Source: Allobosea psychrotolerans
GTDB taxonomy: Bacteria > Pseudomonadota > Alphaproteobacteria > Rhizobiales > Beijerinckiaceae
Reading direction: 5' to 3'
Length of the DNA stretch: 64,000 bases
Assembly (NCBI RefSeq): GCF_002917105.1
Contig: NZ_PQFZ01000012.1
Span: 62,001 to 126,000 of the forward strand
The notes under the pieces were generated by a model, which saw only the letters and a list, made by a program, of their open reading frames with translations, searched no databases and had not been told where the DNA came from. This document shows, in pieces, positions 1-8,454 of the stretch; the first letter of the stretch is position 1, and each line of letters opens with the position of its first letter. The position numbers and the translations under genes are program-made.

Positions 1-852
1 CCCAAGAAGGTGATGTTCGTCGAGGGCGCGAACTCGACCAAGTTCGCCTCTGGCGTGACGCAATGGGTGACGCTGATCCCGACCGTCTACAACGCCGACA
101 CGCTCGGCATCCGTCCCGACCTGATCAAGCGCCCGATCGAGAGCTGGAAGGAGCTCCTGAACCCGGAATTCAAGGGCAAGGCCTCGATCCTCAACATCCC
201 CTCGATCGGCATCATGGATGCGGCGATGGTGGTCGAGGCGGCCGGCCTCTACAAATATCCCGACAAGGGCAACATGACCCGCGCCGAGATCGACCTGACC
301 ATGAAGGTCCTGACCGAAGCGAAGAAGAGCGGCCAGTTCCGCGCCTTCTGGAAGGACTTCAACGAGAGCGTCAACCTGATGGCCTCGGGCGAGACGGTGA
401 TCCAGTCGATGTGGTCGCCGGCCGTCACGGCGGTGCGCACCAAGGGCATCGCCTGCACCTTCCAGCCGCTGAAGGAGGGCTATCGCTCCTGGGCCTCGGG
501 CTTCTGCCTGTCGAAATCGGTCACGGGCCGCAAGGCCGAGCTCGCCTATGAGTTCGTCAACTGGTTCCTCTCCGGCTGGGCCGGCGCCTATCTCAACCGG
601 CAGGGCTATTATTCCGCCGTCCTCTCCACCGCCAAGGCCAATATGGAGCCCTATGAATGGGCCTATTGGATGGAGGGCAAGCCGGCAGAGAAGGACATCA
701 AGGCGCCCGACGGCTCGCTGTTGGAGAAGGCCGGCGCCACGCGCGATGGCGGCTCCTATGACGACCGCATGGGCAATGTCGCCTGCTGGAACGCAGTGAT
801 GGACGAGAACGACTACATGGTCCGCAAGTGGAACGAGTTCATCGCGGCGTGA
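1..852 (+). CDS. ABC transporter substrate-binding protein, spermidine/putrescine type (5' partial)
   Basis: This is the C-terminal part of a periplasmic binding protein of the PotD-like family. The frame is already open at base 1, so the start and signal peptide lie outside the window. About 283 residues remain. Segments such as LIPTVYNADTLGIRPDL and SWKELLNPEFKGKASILN are typical of PotD-family proteins, where the ligand-binding lobes close over polyamines or related amines. Two PotB/PotC-like permeases follow on the same strand, so this is the binding component of that importer. No ATPase is seen downstream; it may lie upstream of the window. The ligand cannot be named from sequence alone. 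Confidence 0.88.
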   Translation, partial: PKKVMFVEGANSTKFASGVTQWVTLIPTVYNADTLGIRPDLIKRPIESWKELLNPEFKGKASILNIPSIGIMDAAMVVEAAGLYKYPDKGNMTRAEIDLTMKVLTEAKKSGQFRAFWKDFNESVNLMASGETVIQSMWSPAVTAVRTKGIACTFQPLKEGYRSWASGFCLSKSVTGRKAELAYEFVNWFLSGWAGAYLNRQGYYSAVLSTAKANMEPYEWAYWMEGKPAEKDIKAPDGSLLEKAGATRDGGSYDDRMGNVACWNAVMDENDYMVRKWNEFIAA

Positions 853-865
853 TGTGAACGCTGCT

Positions 866-888
866 GCGCCCCGCATCTGGCGGGGCGC
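866..888 (+). terminator. GC-rich hairpin between binding-protein and permease genes
   Basis: A perfect stem of nine pairs (GCGCCCCGC / GCGGGGCGC, loop of five bases) lies 14 bases after the stop codon and is followed by a pyrimidine-rich run, TCTCTTCCTC. It may be a weak intrinsic terminator or an mRNA-stabilising hairpin that keeps binding-protein transcript above permease transcript, as is common in ABC importer operons. There is no true U-run, so full termination is doubtful. Confidence 0.5.
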
Positions 889-900
889 TCTCTTCCTCAA

Positions 901-1015
901 CCCTCATCCTGAGGAGCAGGCGTAGCCTGCGTCTCGAAGGATGCTCCAGAGGGCGTTGCCACCGCAAACTGGAACATCCTTCGAGACGCCGCTGCGCGGC
1001 TCCTCAGGATGAGGG
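901..1015. repeat. Dispersed palindromic repeat, family A, copy 1
   Basis: The element starts with CCCTCATCCTGAGGAG and ends with its reverse complement. Inner arms carry GTCTCGAAGGATG and CATCCTTCGAGAC, so the whole 115 bp can fold into one long stem. The same element occurs at 1972-2088, 49516-49634 and 50521-50640. This copy sits inside an operon between the binding protein and the first permease. Confidence 0.9.
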
Positions 1016-1044
1016 CTCGTAAAGCCAGGACGAAACGGACCGAA

Positions 1045-1932
1045 ATGCCAGCGACGAAAACCGCCTACGCGCCGCCGGCCTGGCTTCAGGCCTTGCCCTT
1101 CGCCGGCGTCTTCGCGCTGTTCTTCGTCATTCCCTTGCTCTTCGTCGTGATGGTCTCGTTCTGGGACTACAACGATTATTCGATCATCCCGGGCTTCACG
1201 ACGCGCTCCTATGTCGAGACCTTCGAGGGCTGCTACGATCAGCTGCCGGAACTCTGCACCATCCTGAAGACCTACCTCTCGACGGTGAAGTTCTGCCTGA
1301 TCGTCTGGGCGATCACGCTGGTGATCGGCTTCACCATCGCCTATTTTCTCGCCTTCCACGTCCAGTCCGTGACGATGCAGATGACGCTGGCGCTCGTCTG
1401 CACGATTCCCTTCTGGACCTCCAACGTCATCCGGATGATCTCCTGGGTGCCGCTGCTCGGCCGCAACGGGCTGGTCAACAGCGCGCTGATGAATGCGGGC
1501 CTGATCAATCAGCCGATCGAGTGGCTCCTGTTCTCGCAATTCTCGGTGGTGCTCGCCTTCGTGCACCTGTTCACCTTCTTCATGGTGATCCCGATCTTCA
1601 ATTCGATGGCGCGCATCGACAAGCGCCTGCTCGAGGCCGCCTATGACGCCGGCGCCAGCAGCTGGCAGACGCTCTGGAACGTGGTCATCCCGCTCGCCAA
1701 GCCCGGCATCGTCATCGGTTCGATCTTCGTCGTCACCATCGTGATGGGCGATTTCATCACCGTCGGCGTGATGGGCGGCCAGCAGATCGCCTCGGCCGGC
1801 AAGATCATCGAGACGCGATTGAATGCGCTGCAATTCCCGCCTGCGGCCGCCAATGCGGTGATCCTGCTGGCGATCACGCTCCTGATCATCACGGCGCTGA
1901 ACCGCTTCGTCGACATCCGCAAGGAGCTTTGA
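1045..1932 (+). CDS. ABC transporter permease, PotB-like
   Basis: This is a 295-residue inner-membrane permease of the spermidine/putrescine type, with about six hydrophobic segments. The cytoplasmic EAA-type loop that contacts the ATPase is visible near LLEAAYDAGASSWQTLWNVV. I chose the ATG at 1045 because the in-frame ATG at 1009 lies inside repeat copy 1 and would add a non-family tail; the ribosome binding site is weak. It forms the membrane channel together with the PotC-like protein downstream. Family A repeats flank the gene on both sides, which is unusual inside an operon. Substrate is unknown but probably an amine or amino-acid derivative. Confidence 0.88.
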   Translation: MPATKTAYAPPAWLQALPFAGVFALFFVIPLLFVVMVSFWDYNDYSIIPGFTTRSYVETFEGCYDQLPELCTILKTYLSTVKFCLIVWAITLVIGFTIAYFLAFHVQSVTMQMTLALVCTIPFWTSNVIRMISWVPLLGRNGLVNSALMNAGLINQPIEWLLFSQFSVVLAFVHLFTFFMVIPIFNSMARIDKRLLEAAYDAGASSWQTLWNVVIPLAKPGIVIGSIFVVTIVMGDFITVGVMGGQQIASAGKIIETRLNALQFPPAAANAVILLAITLLIITALNRFVDIRKEL

Positions 1933-1971
1933 GCAGCATGCTTGCCAAGGGGAGCTGTTTGAATACCTCAG

Positions 1972-2088
1972 CCCTCATCCTGAGGAGCGCTCCGCAGGAG
2001 CGCGTCTCGAAGGATGCTCCAGATGGTTTCGGAGCCTCCTCGACCATCCTTCGAGACGGCTGCTTACGCAGCCTCCTCAGGATGAGGG
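1972..2088. repeat. Dispersed palindromic repeat, family A, copy 2
   Basis: The 117-bp element has the same ends as copy 1 (CCCTCATCCTGAGGAG and its reverse complement) and the same inner arms around GTCTCGAAGGATG. The loop-proximal sequence differs, with compensating changes (GCTCCGCAGGAGC next to the left arm, GCTGCTTACGCAGC next to the right). It lies between the two permease genes. Confidence 0.9.
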
Positions 2089-2125
2089 CTGAGGACGTTT
2101 TCAACCGGCCGCTTGAGCTCTAGCC

Positions 2126-3016
2126 ATGGGCGAGGGCCGTCCCGCCTCCTTCTACTGGCTCGCCGCCTTCTTCGGGCTGTTCGTGCTGTTCCTCTACGGG
2201 CCGATGATCGCGATCTTCGTGCTTTCCTTCCAGGGGCCGACCGGCGGCATGACCTTCCCGATGAACGGGGTCTCGCTGCACTGGTTCGGCAAGCTCTGGA
2301 GCGGCGGCGGCATCGTCGACATCAAATCGGCCTTCTGGCGCTCGCTCCAGCTCGGACTGACGGTGATGCTGATCACCATGGCCTTCTCGGTTCTGGCGGG
2401 GCTTGCCTTCCGCAAGCGCTTCAAGGGCCAGAACCTGCTGTTCTACGTCACCATCGCCAGCCTGATCGTGCCCTCGATCGTGACCTCGCTTGGCATCGCC
2501 CTTCAATTTCGCCTCTTCGACGAGGCGGTGAAGGCCTATGCGCCGGGTTTCATCGCCGAAGGCTACGCCACCGCCATGGGCATCTTCAGCTCCGGCCTCG
2601 GCGCGCATCTGACCTGGGCCTTGCCTTTCGGCCTCTTGATCATGTTCGCGATCTTCAACCGCTTCGACGGCCGGTTGGAGGAGGCGGCGCGCGATCTTGG
2701 TGCTACGCCCTGGCAGACCTTCCGGCATGTCATCCTGCCGGTGATCCTGCCCTCGCTGATCGGCGTCGGGCTCTTCGGCTTCACCCTGTCCTGGGACGAG
2801 ATCGCGCGCTCCTCGCAGGCCATCGGCGAGAAGAACACCTTGCCGCTCGAACTCCAGGCGCTGACCTCGACGGTGACGACGCCGGAGATCTACGCGCTCG
2901 GCACCGTCACCACCGGCGTCTCGTTCCTGGTGATCGGCTTGGCGCTCGCTACGATCCTGAGCCTGCGGGCGCGCCAGGCGCGGCGCGGCTCGGATGCCGG
3001 CAAGGGCATGGTCTAG
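2126..3016 (+). CDS. ABC transporter permease, PotC-like
   Basis: This is a 296-residue inner-membrane permease, the second channel subunit of the polyamine-type importer at the left edge. The EAA-type loop reads LEEAARDLGATPWQTFRHVILP. The last membrane segment ends in a basic tail. Its stop overlaps the stop region of the convergent amidase gene by four bases, so the two operons meet tail to tail with no room for a separate terminator. Confidence 0.88.
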   Translation: MGEGRPASFYWLAAFFGLFVLFLYGPMIAIFVLSFQGPTGGMTFPMNGVSLHWFGKLWSGGGIVDIKSAFWRSLQLGLTVMLITMAFSVLAGLAFRKRFKGQNLLFYVTIASLIVPSIVTSLGIALQFRLFDEAVKAYAPGFIAEGYATAMGIFSSGLGAHLTWALPFGLLIMFAIFNRFDGRLEEAARDLGATPWQTFRHVILPVILPSLIGVGLFGFTLSWDEIARSSQAIGEKNTLPLELQALTSTVTTPEIYALGTVTTGVSFLVIGLALATILSLRARQARRGSDAGKGMV

Positions 3017-4410
3017 CCTGGCCGGCGTGCCGCAAAGCCGAGCGCCGTTTCCAGCCGCGCGGCGATAGCGAGCAGATAGCCGTCCTCATGCCAGCGCCCG
3101 ACGAGTTGCAGGCCGATCGGCAGGCCGGCCCCGGAGAGACCGCAGGGCATCGATAGGGCCGGATGCCCCGTCAGATTGAACGGGAAGGTATAGGGATACC
3201 AGGCGCCGCGGATCGTGCCGGCGTCCCGCCCCGCGATTGCGATGCGGCCGAGCGGATCGAGCCCGACCGGCAGGGCCGGCGCCGACAGCGTCGGCGAGGC
3301 GATAAGGTCGAAGCGGGACAGAATCGCCTGGATTTGCGAGAAGCAGCTCGTGCGAGCGAACTGCGCCTCGCAGAGATCGGTGGTGCTATAGGCGCGCCCG
3401 GCCTCGATCGTGGCGATCAGCGTCGGGTCGAGTTTTTCGGGTGAGCGCGCCGCATGGCCGCCCAGACGGGCCAGCAGCAGCGAGCGCAGCAGCACCAGGA
3501 AATGCGGCTCCAGCGAGACGAGATCGAGCTCGATCGGCTCGACGATCATGCCAAGCGCCTCGGCCTGCTTCATCGCAGCGAGAACGGAACGCTCGACCTC
3601 CGGATCGAGAACATTGCCGCAGCGCAGCAGGAAGCCGATGCGCGGGCGCTCGGCCTCGCCCAGCATGCGGCGCGGCAAGGCCTGGACCTGGCCGTAAGGG
3701 TCGCGCCGGTCGGGCCCGACCAGCACCTCGAACATCAGCTGGGTATCCGCGACGTCGCGTGCCATCGGACCGACATAGGAGTTGGCTCCGAACAGATCGG
3801 GCGCCTGCAGGTTCGGGATCGCGCCGAGTGTCGCCTTGAGGCCGACGACGCCGCAGCAGGCTGCCGGAATCCGGATCGAGCCGCCGCCATCGGAGCCGAG
3901 CGCCAGCGGCCCCATCCCGGCCGCAACCGCGACCGCTGCGCCGCCCGATGAGCCGCCGCAGGTGTGGGCGTGGCTCCAGGGGTTGAGCGTGCGGCCGAAG
4001 AAGGGCCCCTCGGTGAAAGGCTTGTGCCCGAATTCCGGCGTCGTCGTCTTGCCGATCAGGATCGCGCCTGCAGCCCGCGCCCGGGCGACTGCGACAGCAT
4101 CCGAGGACGGCACCGTACCGGCGAACAGCGCGGAGCCCTGTGTGGTGGCGACGCCTTCCGAATTGGTCAGGTCCTTGATGGAGAAGGGAACGCCGTGGAG
4201 CGCGCCGAGCGGCGTGCCGTTCATGATCGCAGCCTCGGCCGCCCTGGCCTCGCTGCGCGCCCGCTCGGCACAAATCGCCATGAAGGCGTTGAGCTCCCGG
4301 CGCTCCTCGATACGGGCGAGCGCCGCATCGACAGCCTCCACGGGCGACACCTCGCGTGCACGGACAGCGGCGGCGAGCCTGATGGCGGACAGATCGGCGA
4401 TGGCGGTCAT
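3013..4410 (-). CDS. Amidase, amidase-signature family
   Basis: This 465-residue protein belongs to the amidase-signature family, which hydrolyses amide bonds with a Ser-cisSer-Lys triad. All three residues can be placed: Lys79 in FSIKDLTNSEG, cis-Ser near 154 in CGGSSGGAAVAVA, and nucleophile Ser near 178 in GSDGGGSIR. No signal peptide is seen, so it is cytoplasmic. The start has a strong GGGGGAG upstream. It is the last gene of an operon that begins with an ABC binding protein at 10587, so it probably acts on an imported amide or amidated amine. The substrate cannot be read from the sequence. Confidence 0.9.
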   Translation of the reverse strand: MTAIADLSAIRLAAAVRAREVSPVEAVDAALARIEERRELNAFMAICAERARSEARAAEAAIMNGTPLGALHGVPFSIKDLTNSEGVATTQGSALFAGTVPSSDAVAVARARAAGAILIGKTTTPEFGHKPFTEGPFFGRTLNPWSHAHTCGGSSGGAAVAVAAGMGPLALGSDGGGSIRIPAACCGVVGLKATLGAIPNLQAPDLFGANSYVGPMARDVADTQLMFEVLVGPDRRDPYGQVQALPRRMLGEAERPRIGFLLRCGNVLDPEVERSVLAAMKQAEALGMIVEPIELDLVSLEPHFLVLLRSLLLARLGGHAARSPEKLDPTLIATIEAGRAYSTTDLCEAQFARTSCFSQIQAILSRFDLIASPTLSAPALPVGLDPLGRIAIAGRDAGTIRGAWYPYTFPFNLTGHPALSMPCGLSGAGLPIGLQLVGRWHEDGYLLAIAARLETALGFAARRPG

Positions 4411-4423
4411 GTTCGTGCTCCCC

Positions 4424-5182
4424 CTAGATCATCCAGCGGCCGCCATCGATCAGCAGCGTCTGGCCGGTGACATAGCGGGCGTCCTCGCTGGCGAGGAAGG
4501 CGACGCAGCCCGCGACATCCTCTGGCTCGGCGATGAAGCCGGCCGGCGTCGTCGCCTTGATCTTTTCGATCACGGCCGGTGTCAGCCGGTCATGGGCGCG
4601 GGTGCGGATCGCGCCGGGCGCCACCGCGTTGACCGTGACGCGATGGGGCGCAAGTTCCCGCGCCAGGGCGCGGGTAAAGCCGATGATCCCCATCTTGGCA
4701 GCGGCATAATCGGCGAGGCCAGCATCGCCGACGAAGGCCGCGTCGCTCGACATGTTGACGATCCGCCCGCCGCGCTCGCGCATCGCCGGCGCGACGAGGC
4801 GGGACATCCGCATCGCAGTGAAGAGCGAGACCTCCAGCACGAAGCGCCAGACCTCCTCCTCGGATTCATGGAACTGTGCCGCGCGCTCGCGCCCGCTCTG
4901 GCCGACATTGTTGAACAGGATGTCGACCGGCCCGAAGCCGGAGACCGTGCGCGCATGGAAATCGGCGAGCACGGCGGCGTCGGTGCAGTCGCCCGCCGTG
5001 GTCAGCAACCGCTCGTTCGGGCCGCCCTTAAAGCTCTCCGCGAAACCCTCGCTTTCGCGGTCGATCACGGCGACGCGCGCGCCTTCAGCGAGGAAGCGCC
5101 GGGCGGTGGCTGCGCCGATGCCATGGGCGGCGCCGGTGATCGCCACGACCTTGCCGGAGAAGCGGCCTGCGCTGGCGGTCAT
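4424..5182 (-). CDS. SDR-family oxidoreductase
   Basis: This 252-residue NAD(P)-dependent short-chain dehydrogenase has the glycine motif TGAAHGIG, the NNVG element and a YAAAK active-site motif, with the catalytic Ser in the MSSDAA segment. The start at 5182 has GAGG eight bases upstream. The in-frame ATG at 5215 would overlap the preceding gene and adds 11 residues that do not fit the family. It is followed by the amidase with a 13-base gap. A second SDR lies directly upstream; the pair may carry out successive oxidation or reduction steps. The substrate is not known. Confidence 0.9.
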   Translation of the reverse strand: MTASAGRFSGKVVAITGAAHGIGAATARRFLAEGARVAVIDRESEGFAESFKGGPNERLLTTAGDCTDAAVLADFHARTVSGFGPVDILFNNVGQSGRERAAQFHESEEEVWRFVLEVSLFTAMRMSRLVAPAMRERGGRIVNMSSDAAFVGDAGLADYAAAKMGIIGFTRALARELAPHRVTVNAVAPGAIRTRAHDRLTPAVIEKIKATTPAGFIAEPEDVAGCVAFLASEDARYVTGQTLLIDGGRWMI

Positions 5183-5192
5183 GGCTTGATCC

Positions 5193-5954
5193 TCAATGAA
5201 ACGTGCGACCGCCATCGACGGCGATCGCGGTGCCGGTGACGTAGGAGGATTCAGCTGAGGTCAGCCACAGGATCGCGGCGGCGATCTCGTCGGGCGCGGC
5301 GATGCGCTGGAGCGCGTAGCGGGCGCGCACGGTCTCATAGGCCACCTGCGGATCGGGCGATGCATCGATGCCGGAGCGGAACAATTCGGTCTCGACGGCG
5401 CCGGGGCAGACCGTGTTGACGCGAATGCCGAATTCCGCCGCTTCCATGGCGAGCGCCTTGGACGCCATCTGCAGACCGGCCTTTGAGGCGCAATAGGCGG
5501 TGCGGTGCTTCAATGGCGAGAGGCCGGCGCCCGAGGAGACGTTGACGATGGTGCCGCCGCCGGCCGCCTTGAGATGAGGGTAAGCCGCCTGCATCACCAG
5601 CATCGGCCCGGTCAGGTTGACGGCAAGCACACGGCTCCAGTCGGCGTGCGCCATCGCCTCGATCGCGGCGACGAGATCGATGCCGGCGGCATTGACGATG
5701 CCGTCGAGCCCGCCGAGAGCAGCAGCGCTCTCAGCCACGACAGCCGCTACCGAAGCCGGATCGGCGACATCGGCCTTGGCCGGATGGAGTTGCCCGCGGT
5801 CGAAACGTCCGGCCAGAGCCACGAGTGCCGCCTCGTCCCGGTCGAGCGCCGCAATGCGCGCGCCTTCGCCGATGAAGCGCTCCGTCGTCGCAAGCCCGAT
5901 GCCCTTGGCGGCGCCGGTGATCAGGATGCGCCGGCCGGCGAGCGCGCCGCTCAT
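5193..5954 (-). CDS. SDR-family oxidoreductase
   Basis: This is a classical short-chain dehydrogenase of 253 residues. The cofactor motif TGAAKGIG is near the N-terminus, followed by NAAG, and the active site shows Ser in NVSSGAG and YCASK. The C-terminal end, YVTGTAIAVDGG, is typical. It overlaps the deacetylase gene upstream by four bases (translational coupling) and is separated from the next SDR by ten bases. The two SDRs differ clearly from each other, so they are not a recent duplication. The substrate is not identifiable. Confidence 0.9.
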   Translation of the reverse strand: MSGALAGRRILITGAAKGIGLATTERFIGEGARIAALDRDEAALVALAGRFDRGQLHPAKADVADPASVAAVVAESAAALGGLDGIVNAAGIDLVAAIEAMAHADWSRVLAVNLTGPMLVMQAAYPHLKAAGGGTIVNVSSGAGLSPLKHRTAYCASKAGLQMASKALAMEAAEFGIRVNTVCPGAVETELFRSGIDASPDPQVAYETVRARYALQRIAAPDEIAAAILWLTSAESSYVTGTAIAVDGGRTFH

Positions 5955-6784
5955 CGCCTGGCCTCCGCCCGGGCCTTCTCGAGACCGGGCCGCATATCGT
6001 CGACCATTTGGTCGCAGCGCCCGATCCAGACATCCTTGTGCTTCAGCGCATGCTCGATCAGCCCCTCCAGCACCTTGATTCGCGAGGGCTGGCCGATCAT
6101 TTCGGGATGCATGCCGATCATCATCATCCGGTCCTCGGCATAGAGCACGTCGAACTCGCTCTTCCAGGCTTCGAGCAGCGCGGAGGGGGCCTGCATGGTG
6201 CGGCCGGGCAGCACGATCGAATATTGGAAGAAGGGCGCGTCATCGAGCACCCAGCGGAACGGCAGTTCGACGATCCTGGTCTGCTTGCCCTCGACCTCAT
6301 GCAGATAGGGCGAGTCGTCGTCGAAGAAGTTGGAGGAGTAGTCGAAGCCGTATTCGACCAGCATCGGCATGGTGATCGGGCTGATCTCGGCGGCCGGCGA
6401 GCGCCAGCCGCGCGGAGCTTTGCCGCTGACGCGCAGGATCGACTGGAACGCCTTCTCCATCTCCTCGCGCTCCTCCTCGGGCGTGAGGCTCAAAATCCAT
6501 TTGTGGCTGTAGCTGTGATGGGCGAGCTCATGGCCTCGCTTCAGGATTTCCTCGATCAGCCCCTCGCGCTGGTCGATGATCAGCCCGGGCACGAAGAAGG
6601 TCGCCTTGACGCCGTAGCGATCGAGCAGGTCGAGCACGCGGCCGGTGCCGACCTTCCAGCCATAGGCGCCCTGCGACATCAGGATCGGGCGGTTGGCATA
6701 GGCCGGGTCGCGCCCGGTCCACATCGTCTCGGCATCGAGATCGAAGGTCAGGAAGAGCGGGAAACCCTTGCTGGTGAGAGGCAT
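5951..6784 (-). CDS. Polysaccharide deacetylase (NodB-like) family protein
   Basis: This 277-residue protein has the NodB homology fold. The first motif is LTFDLDAET (catalytic Asp pair) and the metal-binding motif is ELAHHSYSHK, where the two His of HSYSH bind a divalent metal. There is no signal peptide, so it acts inside the cell. Cytoplasmic members of this family near amidases and ABC importers usually work on small amides such as allantoin-like or formylated amines rather than on cell-wall sugars. That reading is an inference from context. The start has only a weak ribosome binding site. Confidence 0.85.
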   Translation of the reverse strand: MPLTSKGFPLFLTFDLDAETMWTGRDPAYANRPILMSQGAYGWKVGTGRVLDLLDRYGVKATFFVPGLIIDQREGLIEEILKRGHELAHHSYSHKWILSLTPEEEREEMEKAFQSILRVSGKAPRGWRSPAAEISPITMPMLVEYGFDYSSNFFDDDSPYLHEVEGKQTRIVELPFRWVLDDAPFFQYSIVLPGRTMQAPSALLEAWKSEFDVLYAEDRMMMIGMHPEMIGQPSRIKVLEGLIEHALKHKDVWIGRCDQMVDDMRPGLEKARAEARR

Positions 6785-6802
6785 GGTCTTTTCAACCCGT
6801 GT

Positions 6803-7606
6803 TCAGACGAAGCGGTGGAAGCCGAAGCGGCGCTCGGCAATGAGCAGGATGATGCCGGTGGCGGCGATGAGCAGCGTCGAGACGGCCGCGACGCTGGGAT
6901 CGATCCCCATCTCGACCGAGGAGAAGATCAGCACCGGCAGCGTCGTCTGGTTGGCGCTGATCAGGAAGATCGTCACCGGGACATTGTCGAGCGAGGTGAT
7001 GAAGGCGAAGAGCGCGCCGGCCACGAGGCCCGGCAGGATCAGCGGCAAGGTCACGAGCCGGAAGGCCTCGACGCCATTCGCGCCGAGCACGCGCGCGGCC
7101 TCCTCGACCGCGAGGTCGAGGCCCGAAAGGCTCGCCAGCGCCGAGCGCACGATATAGGGCACGGTGATGACCACATGGGCCATCAACAGGCCGAACAGGC
7201 TGCCGCGCAGGCCGGTCAGGCTGTAATATTGCAGCAGCGCGACGCCGATCACGACCGCCGGCAGGACGAGCGGCGCCATCAGCACGGAGGTGATCGCCTC
7301 CGATCCCGGTAGCGCCTTGCGGAACAGCGCATAGGCGGCCGCGACCCCGAGCAGGAGCGAGATCGCCGTCGAGCCGCAAGCCAGGATCAGGCTCATCCGG
7401 ATTGCCGAGAGATAGCTCGGATCGCTCAGCACCTTGCCGAACCAGGCGAGCGTCAGCCCTTGCGGCGGGATGGTGAGATAGGAGGTCGTGCTGAAGGCGG
7501 CCAGCACGACGACGATCACCGGAACCTGCAGGAAGACGATGACGGCGAGGGCCGCCATGGTCACGGCCGAGCCCGGACGGTCGTCGCTGTCGCTCGCGCC
7601 CATCAT
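6803..7606 (-). CDS. ABC transporter permease, PotC-like
   Basis: This 267-residue inner-membrane permease has about six transmembrane segments and the cytoplasmic loop VEEAARVLGANGVEAFRLVTLP, which docks to the ATPase. It overlaps the other permease gene by four bases. With the PotB-like protein, the ATPase and the binding protein encoded upstream it completes an importer of the spermidine/putrescine/thiamine group. Confidence 0.9.
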   Translation of the reverse strand: MMGASDSDDRPGSAVTMAALAVIVFLQVPVIVVVLAAFSTTSYLTIPPQGLTLAWFGKVLSDPSYLSAIRMSLILACGSTAISLLLGVAAAYALFRKALPGSEAITSVLMAPLVLPAVVIGVALLQYYSLTGLRGSLFGLLMAHVVITVPYIVRSALASLSGLDLAVEEAARVLGANGVEAFRLVTLPLILPGLVAGALFAFITSLDNVPVTIFLISANQTTLPVLIFSSVEMGIDPSVAAVSTLLIAATGIILLIAERRFGFHRFV

Positions 7607-8454
7607 GCCATGCCCGCCCAGCGCTTGGTCAGCCGGCTCGAGAGCCAGATCACGCCGATCGCCATTGCGGTGAGCGCGAAGGAGAGCGCCGAGCCGCTCG
7701 GCCAGTCGAGAAGCTGCATGTACTCGTCATAGATCAGCGTCGCCATGACCTTGTAGGTCGGGCCGCCCAGCATGCGCGGCGTCACCAAGGCGCTGATCGT
7801 CAGCACGAAGACCAGGATCGAGCCGGCAAGGATGCCCGGCGCCGAGAGCGGCAGTGTCACCGCGGCGAAGACGTGCAGGCGGCTGGAGCCCAGCGTCGCG
7901 GCGGCCGCCTCGACATCGCGTGGCACGTTGCGGATCGCCGCGACCAGCATCAGCACCATGAAGGGCAGGTAGATATGGGTCAGCCCGATCATCAGCCCGG
8001 TCAGGTTGAACATCAGCTTCAACGGCGTGGCGATCAGCCCGAGCTGGATCAGCAGGTTGTTGACGAGCCCGCGATTGGAAAGCAGCGCGATCCAGCCGAA
8101 GGAGCGCACCACCAGGTTGAGCATCATCGGGAAGATCACGAGCAGGATCAGCGGCACCCGCCAGCGCTCCGGCCCGCGCGCGATCAGGAAGGCGAGGGGG
8201 TAGCCGAGCAGCAGGCAGGCGAGCGTGACGAAGAGCCCGAGCCCCAGCGTGCGCCAGATCACCTCGCGATAGTAATCATCGGTGACGATGCGGGTGTAGT
8301 TTTCGAGCGTCCAGATGCCCGGCGCGATGCCCGTTCCCGGCGCATATTCGCGAAAGCTCGTCGGCAGCATCATCAGCACGGGCAGCAGGAAGAAGCCCGC
8401 CAGCACCAGCGCGAGCGGCGCCAGCAGCATCAACCCGTGCCGGGGCGCGATCAC
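7603..8454 (-). CDS. ABC transporter permease, PotB-like
   Basis: This 283-residue inner-membrane permease has an N-terminal hydrophobic helix (LMLLAPLALVLAGFFLLPV) and the EAA-type loop DVEAAAATLGSSRLHVFAAV. Four-base overlaps on both sides show tight translational coupling with the ATPase gene upstream and the PotC-like gene downstream. It is the second channel half of the importer encoded at 6803-10587. Confidence 0.9.
   Translation of the reverse strand: MIAPRHGLMLLAPLALVLAGFFLLPVLMMLPTSFREYAPGTGIAPGIWTLENYTRIVTDDYYREVIWRTLGLGLFVTLACLLLGYPLAFLIARGPERWRVPLILLVIFPMMLNLVVRSFGWIALLSNRGLVNNLLIQLGLIATPLKLMFNLTGLMIGLTHIYLPFMVLMLVAAIRNVPRDVEAAAATLGSSRLHVFAAVTLPLSAPGILAGSILVFVLTISALVTPRMLGGPTYKVMATLIYDEYMQLLDWPSGSALSFALTAMAIGVIWLSSRLTKRWAGMA

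Noticed and set aside
901..1015. Insertion-sequence remnant
   Set aside because: It has terminal inverted repeats but is one continuous palindrome with no transposase fragment; treated as a dispersed hairpin repeat.
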